From contig JAQGDQ010000028.1 in NCBI GenBank assembly GCA_030141605.1, forward strand, positions 877,501 to 941,500: a DNA stretch of 64,000 nt, given 5' to 3'. The stretch is from Tubiluchus corallicola (taxonomy: Eukaryota > Priapulida > Priapulimorpha > Priapulimorphida > Tubiluchidae). Below are positions 11,031 through 24,299 of this stretch, piece by piece. Each line of letters starts with the position of its first letter. Positions within the stretch are counted from its first letter, which is position 1. The notes below the pieces were generated by a model. The model had not been told where the DNA came from and did not search any database. It saw nothing but the letters and a program-made list of their open reading frames with translations. Position numbers and translations under genes: made by a program.

Positions 11031-13963
11031 TTATATAGCTAGCTGGCTGACCAGCAAAATCATGGAGTGACTGTAATTGGCCGACCCCACTGCGCTGTAG
11101 TTGCAGTAGCATGGATAGCAACAAAACGAAGAATAAAATTACTATGCGAAAATGTCTTTTTTCTTTAGTTTTAATAAGATTTGCAAACAATACTATGTAG
11201 CACCAACAAAATTGCAGATACTACATACATCCTGTTGATGTTTTGAATAAGTCTTAAGACGTTGCACGTCATGTAGTAGGTAACCTTGGCCAGCATCACA
11301 AGGAGCGCTATTGACCAGAGACATCCGGCGCGACTGCAAATTTACCTGATTTTGCATAATAGACGAGCTTTCCTGCGTCTTCTAGGGGAAATGACAGGTC
11401 CTGGGTTTACAGTAGGATGCGCAAATAGAGAACCATGGTTGTCCAACAATAATTAACTATTCCAAGGTAATCTATCCTTTCACAAAGGTATACACTCTCA
11501 GCGTTACTAAATAAATTATTGTAATACAGAACTGACTATTGCCCTTTATTTAACAAGGAACAAGTTTAAGTGGAAATTGTAGCAAGAAAAATTCGAAAAT
11601 TTGCGTATAATCTATAATAGTCGTAGTTTGTGATAGTCATATGAGGTGAATGAGGTCGATAGTCATGTGAACAGGCTTACGAAAACCTCTGAGAAGCTGA
11701 AACTGACGAAGACCATAGTTCTGGCCACCTGCCACATTGTTTAAGTTCACAAGTTAAGATGTTCTTTATCACGTTAATTATAAACTACAACATTATTGTG
11801 GTTATTAATTACAAAAAATGGCCTAGATCCCGGTTTCCTAGATTGGACAGTTCTTTGTAAGTAACGTTTAATATATTATCTTTGTAAAAGGGTCTGTGAA
11901 TGGTCTGGGAGAGAGAGGGGGAGAGGGAGAGAGAGGGGGGAAGGGAGAAGAGAGTCCCGCTTTAATATTTGCAGCACAAAGGCAAATTGTATCTCTGCTC
12001 ATCATAGCCTAATACTGTAATACACGTTTTTATTAGAAATTGAGAACGCATTATTAAATGTAATAAAAGCCCAACGAACGATTGACTTTAACGTGTATTG
12101 TGTAACGCAACAAAGGCGTTACAAAATTGCTATAATATGATGGGCTCTTAATACCTGTTTCTCCCTTCATATCGCTCAATCATAGCTCAATCAAAACTTG
12201 TATCAGAGAGACCGCTTTCTATTAAAGCAATTATTGAAATCGAACGTACAAACAAGAAGAAAGAAAAGAAAGGAAAAGACATCTTAGATCGCACGCTGGA
12301 ACTGTTCGAAACAGTACTCTAGCGCATTAAACGAAAGATCCCGCTGCAAAATTAGCTTAATCACTATATGCGAAGCGTCTGTTTTGATAGAAAGTCATTG
12401 CAGTTGACGCTACTTTTGATGACAGTAATTACAGTTATTGGTGTGACACATGAGGGCTACGCATTTTTTCGCAATTCTTGTTTTTCGCGAGCCAATTAAA
12501 CAAATCTTCAATCCTCCCAGAAATCTGAATTTTGAAAACTGTTTCAAAGTGACACTGTGACCAGCTTTGTATTGTGCTCCTATTTTATAGATTTTACAGG
12601 CATTGTGAGAGCACGCACACTTACATAGATTACTGCGTAATTACGTAGTAAAATACACATATATATATATATATCTATATATCAGGACATGTATGGTCGT
12701 ATATATGTACACAATAACAATCACAATAACTAGGTCTTGTTACGCACAACTGACACAAGTGTCAACATATAACCAAAAATATTTTAATATCAGTAAAAAC
12801 AGTGAAACAAACGTTTTGGACCGACAAGAGTTTTCAACATTTAAAAATGTCATGATGGTGGTGCAGTGTGTTAAGTATGCTTTACTTTGTATATTACAAG
12901 ATCATTATGTAGCTTAAATTCACATGCATAACAGCAACCAGTCATTAATATCATGCATTTGTTCCCTTTTCGACAAAATATTAATCTCATGTTGTACAAA
13001 AGTCGTCGTCGTCGTCGTCGTCGCTGTTGTTGTTGCCGTCACCATTTGGGGATGGCGTCTCCCATTAACAATGAGTATTACGACGTTACTGGAATATAAT
13101 ACTGTACATATAGTTGAAATAATAATAATTATTAAATCTTTTAAGGAATAATTATTGTGTCAAACACTAAATACGCAGGTGTTAGAATTTACAGCTCTCC
13201 AACCCCTTATGCTTCACCTGGCGTCAGGTAGGGCAGCCCAAAAACTGAATCTCCAAGTTACGCAAACCGCTTTAATCCTTATAAATGCATGCATGACTGT
13301 AATCATATTTAAACTAGATTGGTAAGTGGCTTTTCGTATAGGGGCTTTGTGCACATGATAGCAAACAATATCTTTAATTATATTTTAAATGTTTTCCCAT
13401 TAAATCTCCAATGTTTTCGGACATCATTCGTAGCCAGCATACTTGATTAAGTCCGTTTAATTTTGTTCATCTTAGATCTGCCATTTGCACCTGTTAACTT
13501 GCATCTGATCAGATCATCTGTAAAGTGCTTGTGGAGTGTAATCATTGCAAGCTCCTGATAAGCCAAAAGCCAAATTATTGTCGCAGAAACGTGGAAAACA
13601 GTGCTATTATGAAGAAAAGATAACAGAGTGTCTCTCTAACTATTGTGTTCAACGCACAAAATGTGCCGGTGTCCATAATAAAAGAAAATTAATTACGTTT
13701 TTTTTAATATCAGCCATATCTAAGTTATAGTTTCTAATTTTAATCTCTGTGATACTGTACTAATAATCGAGACGCATTTATTACAAGCTTTAGGCTTTAC
13801 TGGCTTAATGAAGGTGAAACCCGCCTACCATGTTTTTGTTACGAAGAAATTCGTCAAATTTTGCATTATATTCTAACTAATTGGTGCAAATATACTTGTA
13901 AATTATTACTAGTCAATATTTATGAACTGCAGTGTTATACAAATACATAAAAATATGTATATA
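11031..13963. other. Intergenic, no gene seen
   Basis: AT-rich DNA with a GA-rich tract (11910-11952), an (AT)n run (12657-12683) and a (GTC)n/(GTT)n patch (13003-13040). Short open frames here match no family I know and lack splice context. Confidence 0.45.
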
Positions 13964-14190
13964 TGCGGGTGGTAATAAAAATGCCACAAATTGTGTTTTT
14001 TATTTAGTTAAAGTTGAAGGTAAGATTTAAAATTTTTATTTATTTTAAATCATCGCATAAAACCATTTTCACGTGTTACAATCGTGACGTTAAGCATGTA
14101 CAATTTGTACATACATATCCCGTAAAAATCCGCGATAAATGTTAACCCAGTAGAATTCTAAGTAAGGTTGATGATGGCGATGATGATAAC
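13964..14190 (+). repeat. Diverged dispersed repeat, copy A
   Basis: It shares an ordered series of blocks with 16116-16345 in the same orientation: a CATAAATTGTC/CACAAATTGTG block, an A/T-rich middle, an AAAATCCGC block, and CAGTAGAATTCTAAG followed by AAGGTTGA and GATGGCGATGA. A (GAT/GAC)n trinucleotide tract follows in both. Identity is moderate with small indels. Confidence 0.65.
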
Positions 14191-15658
14191 GACAACGACA
14201 ACGGCGATGGTAAATATGATGATAATATTGCCATAGACACAATCAGTATAAATTACAATGTGACATTGTATTGGAAAAAGGACAGGAACAAAAGTTGCAA
14301 AACATCTTCTACTCAGAAATATCAACAATCAATCAATATAATTTTTATGAAGGTGCAAAACAATTAAAATAAAATGTTTATTTCCATATACCCGCCACAT
14401 ATTCAAAACGCTGTGCATGAGTTGTCGAATGCCAAACCTTTTTTAAAGGCAGCTAGTATTTGGTATCTTATGCATGAGAAATCACGAAGTAAAAACGTTA
14501 CGGACGCTCGAAGTTACATTAATCCAAGAGGGAAACCGACATATGGGGTCGGTTAAAAATAATGGTTGGTATCCCCAAACACAAGAGACATATGTCACAT
14601 ACCCACAGTAGATTAAATTTGCGCTTTGTTTGAATTTTAACGCCCACTTTCCCAAGCGGGGTCGATACTCTGTCAATAATGGCTCCAAATTGGGCAGCCA
14701 CCGTGTTTTGATCTTTTTTTTAGCGATTAGCTTCGATAAGAAACGAAAGGATAGGTAGACAGATGGGAATTGCTGTATAGCGACCCTTTTTGTTTTCGTG
14801 AAATTAAATTAGTTGTTGATTTCTAAAAAAGTTCAGATTTTTAATGGTTAGTGAATGACACAATCCCGGAAATTTTAATCTAAACAGCTCTATTTGTAAT
14901 AAAGTAAGGTACGTCAGGAAGTCAGTGCCCTTCTCCGTGTAGAAGAAACCGGAAAGAAAAGAAAAAACCGACACAGCATTTAATTTTAAGTAAAGAACAC
15001 TTATTTTAATAGCTAGTACTGCAACTTTTTTAATTGTGAGGACCATAAATAGACCCGAGTGTGTGATTTATGCAGGTTTCTTAATGAGAATGAAATCTTG
15101 ACATTCATTTCTTCAAGAATTTCGATGATTTTTGATTTCAGATAGTAAACAGTAAGTAGTGGAATTTAAAAAAGAACAGATTTAATAAGAAACGTTGCAA
15201 TGATTAAAATATTGAAAAATACATTTATGTCTATATGCGATTACTTCTAAGTATAACAGGTCTATCATTTTCTGATAATTTTCAGGCACGCTGTACGTGG
15301 AATGCATAACTTGACATAAGAAAGTTTTTCAAATCTGAAGTGATGGGGGTAGGGGCCCACAAGCAGTAATTTTTAATGTCATTGTTATGATATCTTTATT
15401 TTGCGTGAGAGTTACTCAAGTGAACAATAGTAGAACATTTCAGTGTCCAATATGCAATAAAATGTATCGATTGATAGTTTCGTTATCAATGGATTTATAA
15501 AGTTGAGTGCTAACTCAGATGAGTATATTGCATTTTGACCGTTGAGCGATTAAAATGACAAAGCTATCTGCGTAGATGCACTAGAGATTTAGATTTAGGT
15601 TTAAATTGCTGATGAATGTGGCTCTTCTGTCAATCGCAATCTTACCTCATGTTGACAA
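14191..15658. other. Intergenic, no gene seen
   Basis: AT-rich. A patch at about 15090-15260 resembles part of the TIR element at 47698-48594 (see findings). The minus-strand frame near 14480-14700 is not recognisable. Confidence 0.4.
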
Positions 15659-15697
15659 CATGTTCACGTGACTAAACGAAACATGATCACGTGACTA
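15659..15697. promoter_or_regulatory. Two palindromic TCACGTGA boxes, 23 bp apart
   Basis: TCACGTGA occurs at 15664-15671 and 15687-15694, each inside a 16-bp repeat of the form CATGWTCACGTGACTA. This octamer is the E-box core bound by USF/MITF/TFE-type bHLH-zip factors. No adjacent gene start is seen, so function is inferred. Confidence 0.4.
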
Positions 15698-16115
15698 CCC
15701 GGCGGCTGAATTAACGTCCATCGTGAATATTCCCTGGAATAAAGCCACGTCGTGGGCCCTATATGTATGCTGTCATTAAACAGGAATCGTAATGAACCTG
15801 AGTAATGCGGGTAACACAAAGGGAGAGCCTCGAAGAAAAGAATTTACGGCATCAGTCTAACTGCGCCATTCTCTCTTGTGGTTCACTAGCCCGCATGAGG
15901 AAGATTCACTGTTTGTCATTGTACTTGTAAGATAAGGAAAAGCGGCAAAAGTTCAACTGAATATCTACGTATTATCATAAATTTATAGCTCTTTTTCTGT
16001 AGTCTAGGTCAAAATTAAGTATTTATAACAAACCAGCTACTTTTAGATGCACACGGTGCTCAGGCTAGTGTACTTATCTGTTAAATTAAGAGAAAAACGA
16101 ATTTTTGTCTCTAAA

Positions 16116-16345
16116 GGGGTATGGGCAGTAATTACGATACCATAAATTGTCTTTTTTTATTTTTTTAAGATTAAGGTTAAAAAAGTTTAAAAGATTTATT
16201 TATTATAAATTGTCGTTATAAATATTATTGCAATTTTACGTGTTGCAACTATCACATTAAATATGTATATTTGCGTTCAAAAATCCGCTCAAATTATAAC
16301 ACAGTAGAATTCTAAGCAAGGTTGACGATGGCGATGACCGTTGCA
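16116..16345 (+). repeat. Diverged dispersed repeat, copy B
   Basis: This is the direct-orientation partner of 13964-14190, about 2.15 kb downstream. It is followed by GAT/GAC trinucleotide tracts at 16330-16400 and 16560-16615. Confidence 0.65.
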
Positions 16346-16406
16346 ATAACGACGATGATAATGGTGGTTTTGGTGATGATAATGACGACGGTATGATGAT
16401 TGTAAA

Positions 16407-16732
16407 ACGACGGTTTACGCCCAGCTTGTAAAATTATATGATTGAAAAATACATTCGAAAAAATGTTATTATGACTGCATGTTTTCACTTGCAGTCAATA
16501 TAATATATTATAATTGATAAAAATGATAACTGATATAGTTGATGATAATGATGGTGAATGTCATGCAGTTTGATGATGATGATGATAATGATGATGATGA
16601 TGATGATGATGATGATTGCATTACATGCCCAATTTCTAAAACTATATTATTTATAAATGTATTCGAAAAAGATGTTATATTGACTGCATGCTTTTACTTG
16701 CAGTCTATGTAATGATTTATAAATGATGAAAA
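16407..16732 (+). repeat. Paired repeat carrying a conserved small hairpin
   Basis: The segments 16430-16530 and 16640-16732 are about 75-80% alike and separated by a (GAT)n run. Both contain ATTCGAAAAA, then a hairpin with stem GACTGCA/TGCAGTC and a 10-nt loop. The stem is unchanged in both copies while flanks and loop differ. Confidence 0.6.
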
Positions 16733-17869
16733 TTAACGGCGTTTCTTGTTTTTCTACGCGAAATTATCAGAAAAGATGTGCACCTTTAACCAGTCCTCCT
16801 CAAATCCCCAACGTTGAAATCGAACAGCGGTGTTGAAAAATGCAAAATATGGCTATAATTTGGACAGCATCCTATTTACGAGAAGCGGGCATATATAGCT
16901 GTACACTGCCACAATTTTTGCGCGAGAAAACATCATTTTACAAATTGCACAATGTCCTGGATGTGAGCGATTATCTCGCATTGTTAGGACGTGTGGCAAT
17001 AGCGGAAATCAACTGAACCGTTTTTGGGCGCCAAACGCCGTTCAATAGAAAATTCAGTTATAAAAGCCACGGAGTTAATTTCTGGCAAGGGGTCTGATAT
17101 GGGTGATGAAGAAGTACAGTGGTTATATAGGTTTAATCATTTACACCAGGATACGCTTGCTATTTACATAATGCAGGATATGCCTATATTTTGAAAAAGT
17201 GGAACTGAACGCGTGTCGCAATCATTGTGCATTGAACGCTGCATTTACATTGTATAAAACTAACAAGCTTTGCTTTTGATAATTTATATTTAATATTATT
17301 TGAATCACTTCCGATTTCAGAACTAGGGATCGATTGCATGGACTATGCCCAAACCCCTTAAATACATGGGAATTTGACAAAGAATTTATATGATCGCAAA
17401 TAAGAAGCAGAATAGCTTTAGTAGAAAATGATTGAATGATTTTATTAATCGCCATTGAATCACCACCCACAAAAAACTGTAACGATATAAGCTGGAGTCA
17501 TGGGAATTTGGATGGTATTACGAGCGAGTGAGAAACATTTTGAAACCAGCATAGCAGAAATCGAGTCAATGCATACTTTATAAACGTACCGAAGTAATTA
17601 AAAAAATGATGTTATTATGATACATCAGCACGTTGGATAATAGGCTCAGTTTCGTAAAAGTCATAAAACTCACAAAAGTCATTAAAGTCTATTAACGAGT
17701 CTATTATTTATCATTAAATTTAGGTTTAAACTTAAACTTAATATCAGCATTATGCAGGATGTTAAAAAACAGTGCTCTAACAAATGTTTAAGCGCATCAA
17801 TGTCAGACCATATAAAGCTTAGTAAGTGTAGTCAAGCCAAGTTATAATATGGTACATAGGATAATTGAA
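16733..17869. other. Intergenic, no gene seen
   Basis: AT-rich with no recognisable coding frame, RNA gene or transposon protein. Confidence 0.4.
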
Positions 17870-17912
17870 ATAATGACGTAAAAATATAATAATATTATTT
17901 TTACGTCATTAT
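17870..17912. repeat. Perfect 17-bp inverted repeat containing TGACGT
   Basis: The arms 17870-17886 and 17896-17912 are exact reverse complements (ATAATGACGTAAAAATA) around a 9-nt AT loop. Each arm carries a CRE/ATF-type TGACGT half site. It could be a small hairpin or a transposon relic. Confidence 0.7.
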
Positions 17913-18179
17913 GATATTATGATGCAGAAGTATAGTTCATTTTGTCTGTGAAATTATCATATATGTTTTATTTCAATTGCAGTAAATCTTTTGGAACACC
18001 CTGTATTGACCACATTATAAAATGTATAATTGTTCAATTAACTTACAGAGTTTTCACAATAGGTAGTAAGTTCAATAAACTATCTAATAACAAGGCTTTG
18101 GAAACAGACATGGACAAAGTCTTATTATCATAAAAGACCTGCCTCTATCACACTGATCCAGCTTCCTGCTTTGAAGTCG

Positions 18180-18345
18180 TCGCTGATGATGACAGCCCCT
18201 ACCTGTGCATACGTCACATTAATTATCATTTGGTGCACAGCGATTGTGAAAGCTCTTCAGCGAGGACTTGACCTTGATGACGTGATGCTGAGACGATAAC
18301 GCACGTGTCTCTTAGTTCAGGTAAACAAAGAAGAATTCAATCCAG
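18180..18345. promoter_or_regulatory. Candidate cis-regulatory cluster
   Basis: In 165 bp of non-repetitive DNA there are TACGTCA, TAATTA, TTGACCTTGA (reverse complement of the SF-1/ERR site), TGACGTGA, CACGTG and GTAAACAAAG (forkhead-like). It lies about 3.1 kb upstream of the achaete-scute gene. Site density suggests an enhancer, but no conservation data are available. Confidence 0.3.
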
Positions 18346-20499
<2,154 letters not shown>

Positions 20500-20755
20500 C
20501 AGCGGCAGCGACGACGAAATACATTGATGGCAATGACAATGACGACAACGATCACATAATGACAACATCGACAAGAACAAAAACGACGATAACAATAACA
20601 GAAATAGCAAGAAGAAGCAGAAGAAGAAGAAAGATAAAAACAACAACAGAATACAACAACAACGACAACAGTGACATTGACAACGACGACGACAACAACA
20701 ACAGCAACGCAGCAACAACAACAACAACAAATGGTGCAACAAAAATAATAAAAGC
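20500..20755. repeat. Trinucleotide-rich tract (ACA/ACG/GAA)
   Basis: A long purine-rich run of ACA, ACG, GAC and AGA triplets gives spurious open frames on both strands (Thr/Asn-rich on plus, Leu/Cys-rich on minus). It lies about 670 bp upstream of the achaete-scute start. Confidence 0.85.
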
Positions 20756-21210
20756 AGTTTGTTAGAATCGTTTTTTTCGAACGATAAAAAATCAGATACT
20801 TCTCTTACTCGCAACTGCAATTAATCGATCACCATAATTTCTAATAGTATTTGACATTTTATACTTAGCGAATGCCTTTTACATGTTATAACCTAACAGA
20901 AAGACCTATTTAATCTTTCCGTCAAGTTCTACTGCACGGAGAAGCGACCACGCTTATAAATTGCGTGGTTCTAAATTTTGTGATTGATTGCTCAGTACAC
21001 AGTAGTTTGATACCCTGGAGCTACTGCGCAACGCACCGGTGGCTTTATCGCATTCCAGCGCGCGCCATACATGTTTACAATGCCTTCCGATCCACGTGCT
21101 GGTCTCGCGAATCATACCTTGAGTGACATGGCCCACAATGCGAGGGTTGGGCCTGGGCTGGCTTTATCCGGAGCGTTTGTGGGCGGTCCTCTCAGATACG
21201 TATGTGCAGG

Positions 21211-21219
21211 TATATTTAA
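21211..21219 (+). promoter_or_regulatory. TATA-like element upstream of the achaete-scute gene
   Basis: TATATTTAA lies 212 bp upstream of the start codon. Initiation about 30 bp downstream would give a leader near 180 nt containing a seven-codon upstream frame (21281-21304). Position-based inference. Confidence 0.3.
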
Positions 21220-21323
21220 CCAACGGTCTTCGTCACTACTGGACTTTTGTCAATTGAGGCATACGAACGGCGCACGTATAATGTGTTTGAGCGTACTGGC
21301 GTAACCGTAACGAAGGAAGTATT

Positions 21324-21351
21324 CAGCTGAGACTAAGTCCACCTGCACGTG
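21324..21351. promoter_or_regulatory. Cluster of three E-boxes near the achaete-scute start
   Basis: CAGCTG (21324-21329), CACCTG (21340-21345) and CACGTG (21346-21351) lie within 28 bp, about 75-100 bp before the ATG. Another CACGTG is at 21093-21098. CAGCTG and CACCTG are proneural bHLH targets and CACGTG is typical of Hes/USF/Myc-type factors. Auto- and cross-regulation by bHLH factors is known for this family. Use of these sites is inferred. Confidence 0.45.
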
Positions 21352-21422
21352 TGAGTCAGGTTAAACGGTATAGCGTTTATTAGTGAAAGAGAAGACAAGT
21401 ACCGTGAGAGACTTGAAACAGA

Positions 21423-22145
21423 ATGATGTCAGTAAGTCCGCTAAAAGACGAAAACGGCAGCAAAGTGTTGACGGCAAAGACTGCTTCCGGCAAGAGAAAA
21501 GCAGACGACCAACAGGAACTGTTGAGGTGCAAAAGAAGAATAAACTTTCAGAGTTTAGGGTACAACATTCCGCAGCCAGCACCTCAATCGGTGGCCAGAC
21601 GCAACGAAAGGGAACGCAATCGTGTTAAATTAGTCAACACCGGTTTCGCTCAGCTAAGAGAACACGTTCCAAATGGAAGTAAGAATAAGAAGATGTCAAA
21701 AGTCGAAACATTGAAGTCAGCGATCGAGTACATTCGGGAACTGCAGAGGCTATTAGATGAGAATGAGGCAGCAGCGGCCTACGCGACGGTCACTCTCCGG
21801 ACACATTATAGTCCGGACTCCTACATCACTTCCTCACCACACAGCTACCCATCTCCTCAGAGCTATCACCAACCGTCACCAACATCATTTTATGATCCAA
21901 CATCACCGCAGTATACAGTTGCACCATCAACGCATTTTTATAAACAATTTAAATTAGATAGTCATCAACAGAATGAAAATGTTCATTATCAAGCAGGACA
22001 AATCGGCAGGTCTTCATATCATGGCGGTACAATGAGCACAGGTTCGCCCTCGCCCAGTTATATGTCTGACACGTCTACGGGTGATGGTCCAACCAGCCCC
22101 AAAGAAGAGGACGTGATGGAGTTTGCATCTTGGTTCGCAGCGTGA
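21423..22145 (+). CDS. Achaete-scute family (ASCL1-type) proneural bHLH transcription factor
   Basis: This 240-residue single-exon coding region encodes a class II bHLH activator. It would pair with a Daughterless/E-protein and bind CANNTG sites in the nucleus to drive neural commitment. The bHLH spans residues 57-111. The basic region [16 protein letters not shown] has the E-box-contacting Glu64 and Arg67; helix 1 and loop are [12 protein letters not shown]; helix 2 is [20 protein letters not shown]. These match the achaete-scute/ASCL consensus very closely. The C-terminal half is rich in Ser, Pro, Tyr and His, and it ends in an acidic [13 protein letters not shown], like the conserved C-terminal tail (usually D/EFxxWF) of the family. 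The start chosen is the first of two adjacent ATGs, after an in-frame TGA at 21333-21335. The stop is followed at once by a GTAAGA donor, implying a 3'UTR intron. Confidence 0.95.
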   Translation: MMSVSPLKDENGSKVLTAKTASGKRKADDQQELLRCKRRINFQSLGYNIPQPAPQSVARRNERERNRVKLVNTGFAQLREHVPNGSKNKKMSKVETLKSAIEYIRELQRLLDENEAAAAYATVTLRTHYSPDSYITSSPHSYPSPQSYHQPSPTSFYDPTSPQYTVAPSTHFYKQFKLDSHQQNENVHYQAGQIGRSSYHGGTMSTGSPSPSYMSDTSTGDGPTSPKEEDVMEFASWFAA

Positions 22146-23944
22146 GGTAAGAACAGCACATTTTCTTAGATTCTGCGTTTACATGCTTGCAGAGGCCGCA
22201 AAAATGATTTTTATACAGTTTTTGTTAATGAAATATTAAGGGAAACTAAAAAACATATTCCGGTGATAATAAGATAATATATTAGATTATGAGTTATTCT
22301 TGTAAAATAACACTGGAAATTTCGGAAAAGGCTTTGCATTATAAAAATACCTCACAAAGTAAAGTCGTATTGTCCGATTATTAGTTTGAAATTGTTTATG
22401 CATTTTGTGCAGCCAGTTTTTAGCGTCCTTCGGTTCATTGTGAGTGAACGATTTAATGCCTGGCCGTGCATTTGACTTTCGTATGTCAACGCAAAATGCA
22501 AACATTATAATATATACCAGTTATAACCTCGCCAACTCTTTATAAAGATTGGCTCAGACCAACTCTGATCCTATTTGCAAAGTTTTCATGGCTAGTTTAG
22601 GCGGCAAAAGTTTTCAGAAGTTTGCTCATTGTTGAACTTGCATTGCATTCCGTCGGCAAATCAGTTTGGTGTACTATCGCACAATGCCAGCCAGGTATTC
22701 AGAAAATAAAACAGCCTCTTGTGCGGGTTTGAATGGAAAGCTATTTCATATATTTTTAGCGTGAAAAATAAGCAGAGCGGTTTGGATTTATGGACTAGGA
22801 GGGGTGGTTCTATGGTGTCCGTTGACATATGCGCAGACTAACTGGTTTTTAACAACGCGGGAAAATTATGAAGTGCACTTTTTACTCCACTATAACATAA
22901 TAGATTTTTTTAAATAGAAGTCTATCCAAGTCTTACATATTGCGCTGGAAATGTATGCGTGAACCCGTTAAAACACTGTTCTATAAACTTGACTAGAGCC
23001 ATCTGAGTGAACTCTAAAACACTACGCGCAATAGAAAAAATTTATCTGCAAAATAATAACAGCCAATATGTTGATTTTTCACATTTCGCAAATCTATGGA
23101 GCATTTTTGGATCCGCATCTATAAAGCGCAATTCTGTACGTAAAATACCAGGATAAGGAACTGGCAATTTCGTGACGCAGTTCTTTTGAAAGTTTGCTCC
23201 ATTAAGTGGGAGTGTCGGAGGCCATTGGGGCACCTTCCGTTAGAGGAAAATTGACTTGGTTGACCATCGCGTTGTTGGCGGGTCAGTTAACGTTTTGGCT
23301 TTAAATTGGTTTGTGGTTTTGAGTAGGATTTCGCTAGCGTGAATTGCATTGTGCTTTTTAAGAAGGAATACATTTATAAAAATCAGTTTTACGAGATCAG
23401 TAATAGGCAAAACTGAAAAAGAAATTTTAGCTACACGAGATTCGTTTCGTATTTTTTTGTTTCAGTATTATGCAAAAATGAAAAATGAGCGAGCCAAATT
23501 TAATAGCGGCAAAAATGTTAGAAGTTACTGGAATAGTTAAGAAGACTTCATTATTTTTACCAAACTCTTTGTGATTCTGTAACTATTATACTTCTAAACA
23601 TATTTAATATATAAGTTTTGGCATTTTTTCTAAATAATTCGCCAAGTTGGCCATTGTCATCACAAAAGCAAACACTTTTTTAACGGTATAATCATTCTGA
23701 AATTGAAGGTTGGAGTAAAAAAATAAATAATGGGAATTTATGTTGACCGTTATGGGCAAATCAAGTTTAAAGAGCAAAAAGCAGAGAAGTAAGTGGAAAA
23801 AAAATCATCGAAGAACGCAGACACTTATGAAATTATGAAACGCCTTGGAAAATAAATTAAAAAAGTATGCGTGAAAAATATAATAAGAAAAAAATGAACA
23901 CACTTCCATTCCTAGATGCTAGATCAGTAATTAAGGTCCAACAC

Positions 23945-24299
23945 CAGGAATGAATGAGCGAATGAGTGAAAGAACGAATGAATGAATAAATAAATGCATG
24001 AATAAATGAATGAAAGATGGATGAATGAATGAACGAATGAACGAACGAACGAGTGAATGAATAAATGAATGAATGACTGAATGACTGACTGAATGAATGA
24101 ATGAATGAATGAAGGCATGAATGGATGAATGAATGAATGGATGGATGAATAAATGAATAAATGAATGAATGACTGAATGACTGACTGAATGAATGAATGA
24201 ATGAATGAATGAATGAATGAATGAATGAATGAATGAATGAATGAATGAATGAATGAATGAATGAATGAATGAATGAATGAATGAATGAATGAATGAATA
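23945..24299. repeat. (GAAT)n tetranucleotide array
   Basis: Degenerate GAAT/GAAC/GACT units run from about 23945 to 24186, then about 28 near-perfect GAAT units run to 24297. The block starting at 24061 recurs at 24157, a 96-bp higher-order duplication. Long minus-strand frames of Ile-His-Ser-Phe repeats here are artefacts. Confidence 0.95.

Noticed and set aside
21071-21304. 77-codon frame upstream of the achaete-scute gene
   Set aside because: It matches nothing, spans the probable promoter and overlaps E-box motifs. It is more likely non-coding.
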